NCBI RefSeq assembly: GCF_009707125.1
Contig: NZ_WLVL01000028.1
Location: forward strand, 124,001-188,000
Source of the DNA: Arsenicicoccus cauae
Lineage (GTDB): Bacteria > Actinomycetota > Actinomycetes > Actinomycetales > Dermatophilaceae
DNA length: 64,000 nt
Direction: 5' to 3'
Shown here: piece after piece, positions 49,550-58,594 of the stretch
How the letters are laid out: the number at the start of each line of letters is the position of its first letter
Position numbering within the stretch: the first letter of the stretch is position 1
Notes under the pieces: model-generated
The model's input: the letters and a program-made list of their open reading frames with translations, nothing else
Told to the model about the DNA's origin: nothing
Database searches by the model: none
Program-made: the position numbers and the translations under genes

Positions 49550-50515
49550 ATGCCCGGCACCCAGCGCAGCGTGACCCTCCGATTCATGGCGGCCCCGACG
49601 GACGGCAACGTCCGGCGCCGGGTGGGGGGCGGGCGCATGCTCGAGTGGATCGACAAGTCCGGATATGCCTGTGCCGCAGGGTGGTCCGGCACCTACTGCG
49701 TGACCGCGTATGTCGGCAACATCCACTTCACCCGCCCGGTCGAGGTCGGGGACCTGGTCGAGGTGCAGTCCCGCGTGGTCCACACCGGGCGCTCGTCGAT
49801 GCACATCGTGGCGACCGTCTCCTCCGGCGACCCTCGCGACGGCCGGCTCACCATCAACACGCAGTGCCTGCTCGTCTTCGTGTCCATGGGCGAGGACGGG
49901 CGGCCCGCCGCGGTGCCGGAGTTCGTGCCGCAGGACGACTGGGAGCGCGAGCAGCAGGCCTTGGCGGTGAGCCGCATCGAGGGGAGGCGTGCCATCGAGG
50001 CCGACATGGAGCGGCAGCGCTACACCGACGACACGGACGCCTGCCGCGAGACGCTGCGGTTCATGGCGGCGCCGACCGACGTCAACTGGGGCGGCAAGGT
50101 GCACGGCGGCATCGTCATGCGCTGGATCGACGAGGCGGCCACGCTGGTCGCCGAGCGCTGGCACCAGGGCAGCGTCATCGCGGTCTACGCCGGCGGCGTC
50201 CGGTTCTACCGCCCGCTGCTCATCGGGGACCTCGTCGAGGTGGAGGCGCGCCTGATCTACACCGGCCACTCCTCGATGCACGTCTCGGTGCACGTCCGCT
50301 CCGGCAACCCCCGCACCGGTGAGATGCGCACGACGACGCACTGCACCATGGTCCTCGTGGCGCTCGACGAGCACGGCCACAAGCAGCACGTGCGCTCCTG
50401 GAACCCCCAGCGACCCGAGGACCTCGCGCTGCAGGAGCACGCCAAGGCGCTGATCGACATCCGTGAGCGGCTGCGCCGCCCCATCCCCGCGGCAGCGCCC
50501 GACGCCCCGCAGTGA
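49550..50515 (+). CDS. Double-hotdog acyl-CoA thioesterase
   Basis: A 321-residue protein with two tandem hotdog domains. Both start with FMAAPTD (residues about 11 and 171) and continue into WID, YVGNIHFTRPVEVGDLVEV or YAGGVRFYRPLLIGDLVEV, then HTGRSSMH or YTGHSSMH. The second repeat keeps the GGKVHGGIVMRWIDEA motif of active thioesterases, while the first has an altered RRRVGGGRMLEWIDKS, so catalysis may rest mainly on one half. It should hydrolyse acyl-CoA. It precedes msrA on the same strand. Confidence 0.83.
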   Translation: MPGTQRSVTLRFMAAPTDGNVRRRVGGGRMLEWIDKSGYACAAGWSGTYCVTAYVGNIHFTRPVEVGDLVEVQSRVVHTGRSSMHIVATVSSGDPRDGRLTINTQCLLVFVSMGEDGRPAAVPEFVPQDDWEREQQALAVSRIEGRRAIEADMERQRYTDDTDACRETLRFMAAPTDVNWGGKVHGGIVMRWIDEAATLVAERWHQGSVIAVYAGGVRFYRPLLIGDLVEVEARLIYTGHSSMHVSVHVRSGNPRTGEMRTTTHCTMVLVALDEHGHKQHVRSWNPQRPEDLALQEHAKALIDIRERLRRPIPAAAPDAPQ

Positions 50516-50533
50516 GCGTGCGAGACTGGACGC

Positions 50534-51250
50534 ATGATCTTTGGTCGCCCCAACCCCGTCATGGTCACCCCCGCCGAGGCACTGCCCGGGCGCGACACCC
50601 CCATGGGCGGGCTGGCGGCGCGGCATACGGTCCTCGATGCCCCACTCACTGGCCCCTGGACCACCACCGACGGCTCCCCCGCCGAGATCCTGTATGTCGC
50701 AGGCGGCTGCTTCTGGGGGCTGGAGCGGATCTTCTGGCAGATGCCCGGCGTGGTCGGCACGGCGGTGGGCTACATGGGCGGGTTCACCCCCAACCCGACC
50801 TACGAGGAGGCGTGCACCGGTCGCACCGGGCACACCGAGATGGTGCTCGTGGCCTACGACCCGGGCCAGGTCGGCGCCGACCGCCTCGTCGCCACGCTGA
50901 TGGAGAACCACGACCCGACGACCGCCAACCGCCAGGGCAACGACGTCGGCACGCAGTACCGCTCGGCGATCTACTGGACCACGCCCCTGCAGGAGGCCCA
51001 GGCCCGCGCTGCCGTGCGAGCCTTCGACGAGCTGCTGACCTCGCGCGGCCACGGCCACGTCACCACCGAGCTGCGGTCGGCCGACGACGCGGGGCCCTTC
51101 TACTTCGCCGAGGACTACCACCAGCAGTACCTCCACAAGAACCCCGGCGGCTACTGCAACCACGGACCCAACGGCTACACCTGCCCCGTGGGTCTGGTCT
51201 CCTCCGACGACCTGCCCGCCCAGACGTCCGTCGAGCCGCCACGCGCCTGA
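50534..51250 (+). CDS. msrA: Peptide-methionine (S)-S-oxide reductase
   Basis: A 238-residue enzyme repairing oxidised methionine. The catalytic motif is GGCFWG (Cys59), with GYMGG, FYFAEDYHQQYL and the C-terminal GGYCNHGPNGYTCP, which holds two resolving cysteines. The N-terminal 50 residues are an extension common to actinobacterial MsrA. It lies 18 bp downstream of the thioesterase gene. Confidence 0.95.
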   Translation: MIFGRPNPVMVTPAEALPGRDTPMGGLAARHTVLDAPLTGPWTTTDGSPAEILYVAGGCFWGLERIFWQMPGVVGTAVGYMGGFTPNPTYEEACTGRTGHTEMVLVAYDPGQVGADRLVATLMENHDPTTANRQGNDVGTQYRSAIYWTTPLQEAQARAAVRAFDELLTSRGHGHVTTELRSADDAGPFYFAEDYHQQYLHKNPGGYCNHGPNGYTCPVGLVSSDDLPAQTSVEPPRA

Positions 51251-51290
51251 CCAGCAGCCGGACACGGAGTGCACGCAGACCACACTCCCC

Positions 51291-51364
51291 GTGAGCGCAG
51301 GAATTGCTGCTCCGCTCACGCATCGTCAGGAGCCCTGACCACACGCGTCAACGCTCCTGACGAT
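51291..51364. terminator. Two hairpins between msrA and the MarR-like gene
   Basis: First hairpin: 51291-51297 with 51313-51319 (7 bp). Second: 51322-51333 with 51353-51364, a perfect 12-bp pair with a 19-nt loop, followed by TTCG. They lie in the 205-bp gap of a convergent pair. The rest of the gap to 51455 shows nothing recognisable. Confidence 0.6.
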
Positions 51365-51455
51365 TTCGTCGCCGCACAGCCCCCACTCCCCCTCCGCAGC
51401 GTGACACCACCCAACCCTCGGTCACAGGCTCAGAGGCCTACATCGAGTCGCCGGG

Positions 51456-52013
51456 TCACGGTGCGGGTCGTAGGCGGGAGTTCGGGCCGCCGGGGCCGCG
51501 CCGCGCCCGCCGCGGCCTGGGCGGCGCCACGTGCAGAGGACGGTCGTCCACCAGGGTCTGCAGGTCCTCGAGGAGGCCCCGGGAACCGTGATGCAGCCCG
51601 GGCCCCGCGTCCTCGAGCGCCATGGAGAGGGCGATCCTGAGACGTCTGGCAAGGCGTGCCCCAGATCCGGTCGGACGCACGATGGGGTCCCCCGTCGTGT
51701 CGTGCCAGTCACGTACGAGCAGACCGGCGTCGACGAGCCGCCGCACCACAGAATGCAGGCCCTGACGACTCAGCGGCTCCCGCTCGCGCAGCTCGCCGAT
51801 CGAGGTGCCGGCGGGGCGACATACGAGCAGGACGCGGACCTCCCGCATCGTGAGCGCCTGCTCGACCTTCTCGGAGCGCAGGGCGTCGGCGACGACGTCC
51901 TCCACCCAGCGCGCCGCCAGGTCGAGCAACCGCGCGACGTCGTGCAGCGGAGGGTCCGAGTAGCCACGAAGGGTCCGGTAGGTCCACGCGGCCGAGTCGT
52001 CACAGGTAGGCAT
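51456..52013 (-). CDS. MarR-like winged-helix regulator
   Basis: A 185-residue protein. Residues about 55-130 form a winged helix: LTMREVRVLLVCRPAGTSIG, then LSRQGLHSVVRRLVDAGLLVRDWHDT with the wing. The C-terminal tail is Arg/Pro-rich. It resembles MarR family regulators, but effector and targets are unknown. I used the ATG at 52013; an in-frame start at 52061 lacks support. No clear ribosome site is seen for either. Confidence 0.6.
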   Translation of the reverse strand: MPTCDDSAAWTYRTLRGYSDPPLHDVARLLDLAARWVEDVVADALRSEKVEQALTMREVRVLLVCRPAGTSIGELREREPLSRQGLHSVVRRLVDAGLLVRDWHDTTGDPIVRPTGSGARLARRLRIALSMALEDAGPGLHHGSRGLLEDLQTLVDDRPLHVAPPRPRRARRGPGGPNSRLRPAP

Positions 52014-52109
52014 GCCGGACAGCCTGCACCGGTGACCCCGGGAGGGCTCCGGCTCATCCACAGGTGGGGCGCCTCGGCGGGCGCCTCACCATGCCCTTGT
52101 GGACGGACG

Positions 52110-52682
52110 TCAGGCTCGGCGGCCCGTCCGCGCCAGGACGCGGGCACGCCGGTCCGCCCCCTCGGGAACCTCGACGGGTCGGGCGAAGATGCCGGGTGCG
52201 TAGGCGTGCTCGCCGAATCCGTCCACGGCGGCGTCGATCTCGTCGAGCTCGGTGTCCGTGAGGACCTCGTCACGGCCCTGGGAGCGGGCGATGTCCCAGC
52301 GGTGCACCAGCAGGTCGAAGCCGTAGAAGCGGGTGAGGGTGGCGCCCACGGTCGTGGGGCCGAAATGGCCGTCGAACGCCTGGTCCCCCACGGCCGGGTC
52401 CGCCAGCAGGGCGGCCACGGCCGTCTCGTGCGCGGCCCACCGGTGGGACGGGGATCCCTCGGCGGTGACCGGCAGGGCCAGGCCGCATCCCTCGACGAAG
52501 TCCCGCTCCGTCTGGACGACGTGGTCTACCACGTCGGTGGCGGTCCATCCCTCGCACGGGCTGGCGGCGTCCCAGTCGGTCACCGCCACGACGACCGCCG
52601 TGAAGGGCTCGGCGTGCTGCCGCCAGCTCGCGAGGGTGGGGTTGTCGTCGGTCCTGGTGGTCGGGTGGGTGGTGGTGGTCAT
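52110..52682 (-). CDS. TIGR03086-type DinB-fold (mycothiol-related) metal-binding protein
   Basis: A 190-residue helical protein. The TPCEGW-like motif (ASPCEGWTATDVVDHVVQTE) with its His, and LTRFYGFDLLVHRWDIARS with a second His, match the TIGR03086/mycothiol-dependent maleylpyruvate isomerase N-terminal family, which folds as DinB and binds a metal. The substrate is unknown; mycothiol use fits the presence of mca. GAGGAG just upstream supports the ATG at 52682. It is divergent from the AraC-type regulator, which may control it. Confidence 0.8.
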   Translation of the reverse strand: MTTTTHPTTRTDDNPTLASWRQHAEPFTAVVVAVTDWDAASPCEGWTATDVVDHVVQTERDFVEGCGLALPVTAEGSPSHRWAAHETAVAALLADPAVGDQAFDGHFGPTTVGATLTRFYGFDLLVHRWDIARSQGRDEVLTDTELDEIDAAVDGFGEHAYAPGIFARPVEVPEGADRRARVLARTGRRA

Positions 52683-52761
52683 GAGGGTCTCCTCGGCAGA
52701 TGGGGAGTCGAGACGGCGGGGCACGTCTGGACCGGGCACCCCGACGCTAGGCTCGGCGGGC

Positions 52762-53655
52762 ATGGGCCGTCTTGACGATTCCCGACAGCCGGGCCGGGCG
52801 ACCGACGACATCGACCGGGCGCACCTGCGCGACCCGGCGGACGACAGCTTCGTGATCAGCCGCTACCTCCCGCCGGACGAGCTGCAGGGCTGGATCAGGC
52901 GCTACTGGGTGCCGGTGTGGGACGTGCCGGAGGATCCCGACCAGCCCGACCACTCCGACCAGCCCGAGCGGCCCGAGCGAGGGCGCCGGGAGCAGAAGGT
53001 CCTGCAGTACCCCGTCACCCTGGCCGTCGTGTCGTCGGTCTACGCACGGTTCGTCGGCCCGCGGCGAGGCCTGTCGATCACCGTCCTGGAGGGACGCGGG
53101 TGGGCCTTCGGCGTGATGCTCGCACCCGCCGCCGGCGCGCCGCTCCTGGGCGGGCCGGTCAGCGGGATCACCGACCGGTATGTCGACCTCGCCACCGTCC
53201 CGTTGCTCGGGGACCTGCCCGAGGCGCTGCGAGCCGTGATGAGCGAGGACCCGAGCGACGAGGCAGCCCACGCCGTCGGCCGCCGGCTGGTGGAGGACCG
53301 GGTCGCCCGCCTGTGCCCCCCGGGCGTCGAGGACCGGTTGGTGAACGACGTCGTGCGCACCGTCGAGGAGGACGGCTCGGTCCTCACGGTCACCCAGCTG
53401 TGCGAGCGGGTGGGCCTGTCCGAGCGGACGCTGCAGCGCCTCACCGAGCGCCGGCTGGGGCTCACCCCGCTGTGGCTCGTCCGTCGTCGCCGGCTGCACG
53501 AGGCCGCCGACCGGTTGCGGCACCACGAGGGCAGCCTCGCCGACGTGGCCGCAGACCTGGGGTACGCCGACCAGGCGCACTTCTCGCGCGACTTCCGCAC
53601 GGCGACGGGCTACTCGCCACGGGAGTTCGTGACGCTGCAGCGCGGAGGGGCCTGA
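52762..53655 (+). CDS. AraC family transcriptional regulator
   Basis: A 297-residue regulator. The N-terminal sensing domain (about 30-170; ISRYLPPDELQGWIRRYWVP) carries an unusual insert of Asp/Gln/Pro/Glu repeats (DQPDHSDQPERPERGRR). The C-terminal double helix-turn-helix (about 205-295) has LCERVGLSERTLQRLTERRL and ADVAADLGYADQAHFSRDFR, then TGYSPREF. It resembles the DUF6597-containing AraC group. It is divergent from the TIGR03086 gene and 22 bp ahead of the GNAT gene. Confidence 0.83.
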   Translation: MGRLDDSRQPGRATDDIDRAHLRDPADDSFVISRYLPPDELQGWIRRYWVPVWDVPEDPDQPDHSDQPERPERGRREQKVLQYPVTLAVVSSVYARFVGPRRGLSITVLEGRGWAFGVMLAPAAGAPLLGGPVSGITDRYVDLATVPLLGDLPEALRAVMSEDPSDEAAHAVGRRLVEDRVARLCPPGVEDRLVNDVVRTVEEDGSVLTVTQLCERVGLSERTLQRLTERRLGLTPLWLVRRRRLHEAADRLRHHEGSLADVAADLGYADQAHFSRDFRTATGYSPREFVTLQRGGA

Positions 53656-53677
53656 GCCCTCGGCTATCGTGCGCGCC

Positions 53678-54205
53678 ATGGACGACGCCCCGCAGCCTGA
53701 CCCGACCTCCCTGCTGGACGAGCTGGAGTGGCGCGACGCCACGACCGCCGACGAGGAGCTCCTCGAGGTCGCCACGTGGGTCAACGTCAACTGGCTGCGG
53801 CACCGCACCAGCCGTGCGGAGGTCCGCGAGAACCCCCGGATGGCGCACTACTTCGCCGGTTTCGGGCACCGCGGCGGCGACCTCGGCGTGGTCGCCCAGA
53901 CGCGCACCGAGACCGTCGGCGTCGCGTGGGCCCGGACGTTCTCGGCGCAGGACCCGGGCTACGGCTACGTCGCCGACACCATGCCCGAGGTGAGCGTCAC
54001 GGTGTTCGAGGACTACCGCCGCGAGGGGGTCGGGCAGGCCCTGATGGAGCGGCTCGCCGACCGGCTGCGGGCCGCGGGGTATGCCGGCGCCAGCCTGTCG
54101 GTGGAGGACGGCAACGAGGCGGTCAACCTGTATGGCCGGCTCGGCTATCGCACGGTGGGGCACGACGGCACGGCCGAGACCATGCTCCTCGACCTGCGCG
54201 TCTGA
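53678..54205 (+). CDS. GNAT family N-acetyltransferase
   Basis: A 175-residue acetyltransferase. The acetyl-CoA loop is VTVFEDYRREGVGQALMERL and the later ASLSVEDGNEAVNLYGRLGY is typical of GNAT motif B. The N-terminal half (TWVNVNWLRHRTSRAEVREN) resembles no substrate-defined subgroup I recognise. An in-frame GTG lies 9 nt before the chosen ATG. It probably shares a transcript with the AraC-type gene. Confidence 0.78.
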   Translation: MDDAPQPDPTSLLDELEWRDATTADEELLEVATWVNVNWLRHRTSRAEVRENPRMAHYFAGFGHRGGDLGVVAQTRTETVGVAWARTFSAQDPGYGYVADTMPEVSVTVFEDYRREGVGQALMERLADRLRAAGYAGASLSVEDGNEAVNLYGRLGYRTVGHDGTAETMLLDLRV

Positions 54206-54256
54206 GCCGTCGGGCCTGAGGGGTCCGGCCTGACGTGTCCAGACCCAGGCGGCCGA

Positions 54257-55038
54257 TCAGCCCTGCGGGGTGCTGGTGAAGCGAGGGTGCCGCTTCTCCA
54301 GGAAGGCGGTCATCCCCTCCTGGCCGTCGACCCCCACCGCGCCGTCTGCCATCGCGGCAATCGCCATCGCGTAGGCCTCGGACTGGTCCCGGCCGACCTG
54401 GGCGTAGAAGAGCCGCTTGCCGGCGGCACGCTGGGCGGCGCTGCCACGGGTCACGCGAGCGACCAGGGCGGCCACCGCCTCGTCCAGCTCGTCCTCGGGG
54501 ACGACCGCGTTGACCAGACCCCACTCCAGGGCGGTGCCCGCGTCCACGACGTCGCCGGACAAGGCCATCTCGAGGGCGCGCTTGCGACCGACGTTGCGCG
54601 CCACCGCCACCAGCGGGGTGTGGCAGAACAACCCGCCGCGGCCTCCCGGCAGCGCGAAGCCCGCCGTCTCGGCCGCCACCGCCAGGTCGCAGGTCGCGAC
54701 GAGCTGGCAGCCGGCGGCCGTGGCGAGGGCGTGCACGCGGGCGATCACGGGCTGCGGCATCGCCTGGACCGTGTCCATCAGCGACGTGCAGAGCTCGAAC
54801 AGCTCGGTCACGTCCTCCGACCTGGCTCCCACCATGTCGAGGAAGCTGTGGCCGGCGCTGAACACCGGGCCCTCCGCGGCCAGCACCACCGCGAGGGTGT
54901 CGGTGCTGCCCGCCTCGGCGAGGGCGTCGCGCAGCGCGCCCATCATGTCGACGACAGGGCGTTGCGCTGCCTCGGGCTGGTCATCGTCACCGTCGTGACG
55001 TCGCCGGTGCAGTCGACGCAGACGAGCACGTCTGCCAT
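54257..55038 (-). pseudogene. Enoyl-CoA hydratase/isomerase gene with a frameshift near the start
   Basis: The ATG at 55038, with GAGGAGG upstream, opens a frame reading MADVLVCVDCTGDV and then MTSPRQRNALSST before a TGA at 54945-54943. The frame from 54946 continues as MMGALRDALAEAG through FSAGHSFLDM (CoA/oxyanion site), ARVHALATAAGCQLVATCDL and GRGGLFCHTPL to the end. Crotonases normally read NALS-x-x-MM without a break, so one base is missing near 54947-54957. The downstream 229 residues lack the first beta strands. Either the gene is broken, the assembly has an error, or ATGA coupling makes two pieces. Confidence 0.8.
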
Positions 55039-55149
55039 GGATCCTCCTCGATCGGGCGTGTCCTGGCAGTCTGGCAAAGGGGGACGAACCTGGATAGGCC
55101 CCGTGGCCCTACGTCGACCGTCGGCCCCTCCCGCGCGCCGAGCGGTCGG

Positions 55150-55200
55150 GTGCGTCAGACGCTCCGGCGCGTCAGATGCTCGGGCGCGTCAGGTGCTCGG
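55150..55200. repeat. Three tandem 17-bp repeats at a gene end
   Basis: Units at 55150-55166, 55167-55183 and 55184-55200 share the pattern GCGTCAG-x-xGCTC. The last one overlaps the stop codon of the gene at 55189-55728. Since 17 is not a multiple of 3, each unit offers a stop in a different frame. The rest of the gap (55039-55149) shows nothing recognisable. Confidence 0.65.
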
Positions 55201-55728
55201 TCGCAGCGCCCCGGCCGTCCGCGGCCGCTCGAACGGCGTGAACAGGCCTGACCCGATCGGGCGGAGGGTCAGCACCACCTGGCCCTGGCGGTAGACCGGC
55301 CGCACGAAGTCCAGGCCCTCGATCCGGGCCTGCGGGTCGATGCGGCTGGGGTGGCCGGGGATGACGAGCTCGTCGATCACGGTGCCGTCCAGGACCTCGC
55401 GCGCCGTCATCGCGCCGGCGAGGGCGCACTGGCCGGGGAAGACGAACAGCCGCCCGCCATACCGCGCCTCGTGGTCGGCGACGGCGTCGCGCGCCATCAC
55501 GGCCCAGCGGTCATGGTCACGCAGCCCGGCGCCGGCCCAGCGGTGCGGCCCGAGGACCTGCGCGGTCACGAGGGCGATGCCGTCGACGACGTGGGTCGCG
55601 GCGGTGAGCACGTCGGTCCCCCGCGTGAGCTGCAGGGCCTGCTGCTCGGCCTCCTGCACGGTCGTCCACCACCCCGGCAGGGCGGTGACGTGCTCGTCGG
55701 GGCGCCGCGGAGGTCCTGCGCTGTCCAT
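55189..55728 (-). CDS. Conserved hypothetical actinobacterial protein
   Basis: A 179-residue soluble protein, not recognised. It reads MDSAGPPRRPDEHVTALPGW, then a helical middle (TTVQEAEQQALQLTRGTDVL) and a beta-rich C-terminus (VIDELVIPGHPSRIDPQARI; RPVYRQGQVVLTLRPIGSG). No signal peptide, membrane helix or catalytic motif is evident. AGGGGG upstream supports the ATG at 55728. It is divergent from the SGNH hydrolase gene. Confidence 0.6.
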   Translation of the reverse strand: MDSAGPPRRPDEHVTALPGWWTTVQEAEQQALQLTRGTDVLTAATHVVDGIALVTAQVLGPHRWAGAGLRDHDRWAVMARDAVADHEARYGGRLFVFPGQCALAGAMTAREVLDGTVIDELVIPGHPSRIDPQARIEGLDFVRPVYRQGQVVLTLRPIGSGLFTPFERPRTAGALRPST

Positions 55729-55926
55729 CGAGCCCCCTGCCCGTCGTGGCCGCAACGGCGGGAGTCGCCGGCGCCAGACGACCATTCGACTCGCGCCGAG
55801 CATCACGGGGGCCACCCCGACGTGAACGGGAGCCGAACTCGGAGAAGCCAGGTGCTGCGCATCGGGCATTACGCACCGGTAACCGAGTTTGCTTACCCTG
55901 GACGGGACATCGACGGGCTGAACGGG

Positions 55927-56991
55927 GTGGGGACGCTGGGTCTGGGCACGAGGATCGCGCGCGGCGGGAGCTACGGCCTGGCCGGGGTGGCCGGCGTGGG
56001 GGCGGCCGGCTACGGCATCCTCAAGGTCGAGGCGCGCATGGTGCGGCGGGTCGTGGGCAAGCCCTTCGAGTCCGCGCCGCGGGACTCCGACGTCTACGGC
56101 GCCGGCCTCGGCGACCCCATCGAGCTCGGTGTGCTGGGCGACTCGCTGGCCGCGGGTCTGGGGGTCGACCACCGGCGCCAGACCATCGGCGCCACGCTCG
56201 CGCACGGCATCTCCGCGATCGCCGGGCAGCCCGTGCGCCTCACCAACGCCGCCGTCGTGGGCGCCGAGTCGACCGACCTGCCCGCCCAGCTGGAGGACCT
56301 GCTGGCTCGCGCACCGCGGCCGCACGTCGTGGTCGTCGTGGTGGGGGGCAACGACGTGACCCACCGCAAGGACGTCCCCGAGGCGATGGCGCACCTGGCC
56401 GTGACCATCATGGCGCTGCGGGCCCTCGGCACCACCGTCATCGTCGGGACCTGCCCGGACCTCGGCACGGTGGAGCCGCTCCCCCAGCCGCTGCGGTGGT
56501 TGGTGAGCCGGTGGTCCCGGGACTTCGCGGCCGCGCAGACGGTGGCCGCCGTCGAGGCGGGCGCCCGCACGGTCTCGCTCGGGGATCTCATCGGTCCGGA
56601 CTTCCTCGCCGAGCCCGCCCTGATGTTCTCCAAGGACCAGTTCCACCCCTCGGCGGCCGGCTACGCGCGGGCCGCGTCGGCGATCCTGCCGTCCGTCGCT
56701 GCCGCCCTCGGTCTGTGGCCCGAGTCGGAGCGCCCCCCGGAGGTCGCGCGCGGCGAGGGCGTGGGACCGTTGCACGTGGCCGCCGTCCATGCCGTGGCCC
56801 ACCCGGGCACCGAGGTCAGCGCCGAGGCCGCCTCGGACGCCACCGGCGGTGGGACGTCGCGGACCACCCGGACCCGACGTGCCGTCCTGCGACGGCTGCG
56901 CCGCCCCGACGTGGGTCGGCTCCGCAAGGCCCAGGTGACGTCGGCCACCCCGCCTGGCGCGAGCGTGACCGACGAGCCGCAGCCGGGCTAA
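55927..56991 (+). CDS. SGNH/GDSL-type hydrolase
   Basis: A 354-residue esterase/lipase-fold protein. The N-terminus has a Gly/Ala-rich hydrophobic segment (about 12-32) that may anchor it. The catalytic blocks are GVLGDSLAAGLGV (Ser), GGNDVTH (Asn of block III) and KDQFHPSAAGYARA (Asp-x-x-His). The C-terminal 80 residues are low-complexity and basic. The start is uncertain: GTG at 55927 or GTG at 55822 (MNGSRTRRSQ). I prefer the later one because the DNA at 55855-55910 is AT-richer and looks like a promoter (TTGCTTACCCT). Confidence 0.78.
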   Translation: MGTLGLGTRIARGGSYGLAGVAGVGAAGYGILKVEARMVRRVVGKPFESAPRDSDVYGAGLGDPIELGVLGDSLAAGLGVDHRRQTIGATLAHGISAIAGQPVRLTNAAVVGAESTDLPAQLEDLLARAPRPHVVVVVVGGNDVTHRKDVPEAMAHLAVTIMALRALGTTVIVGTCPDLGTVEPLPQPLRWLVSRWSRDFAAAQTVAAVEAGARTVSLGDLIGPDFLAEPALMFSKDQFHPSAAGYARAASAILPSVAAALGLWPESERPPEVARGEGVGPLHVAAVHAVAHPGTEVSAEAASDATGGGTSRTTRTRRAVLRRLRRPDVGRLRKAQVTSATPPGASVTDEPQPG

Positions 56992-57043
56992 CCTCTCGGC
57001 ATACCTGCGGGTAAGGCACCCGCACGACACGAAGGAGTGCCGC

Positions 57044-58267
57044 ATGCAGGACGCTGTCATCGTCTCGACCGCACGGACCCCCATCGGCCGGGCCTTCAAG
57101 GGCTCGCTCAAGGACGTCCGCCCGGACGACCTCGCGGCCCACGTCGTGCGCGCTGCGCTCGACAAGGTCCCCGGCCTGGACCGATCGCTCATCGACGACC
57201 TCTACCTCGGCTGCGCCGAGCCGTCCGGGGAGCACGGCGCCAACATGGCGCGGGTCGTGGCCATCCTCGCCGACCTCGACCACGTGCCCGCCGCCACCGT
57301 CAACCGGTTCTGCGCCAGCTCCGTGCAGACCACGCGCATGGCCTTCCACGCGATCCGGGCCGGGGAGGGCGAGGTCTTCGTGTCCGGGGGCGTCGAGTGC
57401 GTCTCGCGCTACCGGGACTTCGCGGGGGCGGGCGGCTCCGCCGACGACACCAAGAACCCCCGCTTCGCGGCCGCCCAGGAGCGCATGGAGCGCATCGCGG
57501 CCGACAACACGACCTGGACGGACCCGCGCGAGGAGGGTCTGCTGCCCGACATCTACCTCTCGATGGGCCAGACCGCCGAGAACGTCGCGACGCTGCGCGG
57601 CGTCTCCCGCGAGCGCCAGGACGAGTGGGGCGTCCGCTCGCAGAACCTCGCGGAGCAGGCCATCAAGAGCGGCTTCTTCGCGGAGGAGATCACCCCCGTC
57701 ACCCTGCCGGACGGCACCGTGGTCGACACCGACGACGGCCCCCGCGCGGGCGTCACCCTCGACAAGATGCAGACCCTGCAGCCCGTCTTCCGCGAGGACG
57801 GCACCATCACGGCGGGCAACTGCTGCCCCCTCAACGACGGCGCCGCCGCCGTCGTGGTCATGGCCGCGGACAAGGCCAAGGAGCTCGGCCTCACGCCGCT
57901 GGCCCGCATCCTGTCGACGGGCGTCAGCGCCCTGTCCCCCGAGATCATGGGCCTCGGCCCGGTCGAGGCCTCCCGCCAGGCCCTCGCCCGTGCCGGCATG
58001 ACCATCGGCGACCTCGACCTCTACGAGATCAACGAGGCCTTCGCGGCGCAGGTGCTGCCGAGCGCCGACGACCTCGGCATGGACCTCGACAAGCTCAACG
58101 TCAACGGCGGGGCGATCGCGCTGGGCCACCCCTTCGGCTCGACGGGCGCCCGCATCACCACGACCCTGCTGCACTCGCTGCAGGCCCGCGACCTGACCTA
58201 CGGCCTGGAGACCATGTGCGTGGGTGGTGGCCAGGGCATGGCCATCATCTACGAGCGCCTCAGCTGA
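57044..58267 (+). CDS. Acetyl-CoA C-acyltransferase (thiolase)
   Basis: A 407-residue thiolase that cleaves 3-ketoacyl-CoA (or condenses acetyl-CoA). The acyl-accepting nucleophile is Cys90 in NRFCASSVQ; NEAFAAQ and GHPFGSTGA hold the catalytic His region, and MCVGGGQGMA the second Cys. It fits the FadA/beta-oxidation type. GAAGGAG precedes the ATG, and a 7-bp hairpin (57006-57012 with 57018-57024) lies in the leader. The nearby broken enoyl-CoA hydratase would act in the same pathway. Its last 8 bp overlap the convergent gene at 58260. Confidence 0.93.
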   Translation: MQDAVIVSTARTPIGRAFKGSLKDVRPDDLAAHVVRAALDKVPGLDRSLIDDLYLGCAEPSGEHGANMARVVAILADLDHVPAATVNRFCASSVQTTRMAFHAIRAGEGEVFVSGGVECVSRYRDFAGAGGSADDTKNPRFAAAQERMERIAADNTTWTDPREEGLLPDIYLSMGQTAENVATLRGVSRERQDEWGVRSQNLAEQAIKSGFFAEEITPVTLPDGTVVDTDDGPRAGVTLDKMQTLQPVFREDGTITAGNCCPLNDGAAAVVVMAADKAKELGLTPLARILSTGVSALSPEIMGLGPVEASRQALARAGMTIGDLDLYEINEAFAAQVLPSADDLGMDLDKLNVNGGAIALGHPFGSTGARITTTLLHSLQARDLTYGLETMCVGGGQGMAIIYERLS

Positions 58268-58592
58268 TCTGGCGCCTCACCTGCGCGAGACGCTCCGCGA
58301 GATCGCGTATGCCGCCCGCCTGCCGCTCCTCGGGGTGCAGGCGGGCGGCGGCATACCGGCTCGCGTCGTAGACACAGACCTGCAGCTGGTGCAGCAGGGT
58401 CGCCGGCCCCAGCTCGGGCAGCGTCACGCGGGGTCGGGCCTCGGCGTCGGCGACCTCGTCGGCCAGCGCCTGGGCGAGGGCGCGCACCGGCCCGGCCGCG
58501 CGGAGCGCGTGGTCCAGCGGCAGCTGCTGCCACCGCCGGACCACGCGCTCCAGCTCGACCCGGACCTCGTCAGGCAGACGGGCGGGCGTCAT
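58260..58592 (-). CDS. Small conserved hypothetical helical protein
   Basis: A 110-residue, mostly helical protein (LPDEVRVELERVVRRWQQLP, LAQALADEVADAEAR, LHQLQVCVYDASRYA). It has no known motif and is not recognised. The ATG at 58592 lies 2 bp after the stop of the Bax inhibitor-1 gene, so the two are probably cotranscribed. Its end overlaps the convergent thiolase gene by 8 bp. Confidence 0.6.
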   Translation of the reverse strand: MTPARLPDEVRVELERVVRRWQQLPLDHALRAAGPVRALAQALADEVADAEARPRVTLPELGPATLLHQLQVCVYDASRYAAARLHPEERQAGGIRDLAERLAQVRRQIS

Positions 58593-58594
58593 GC

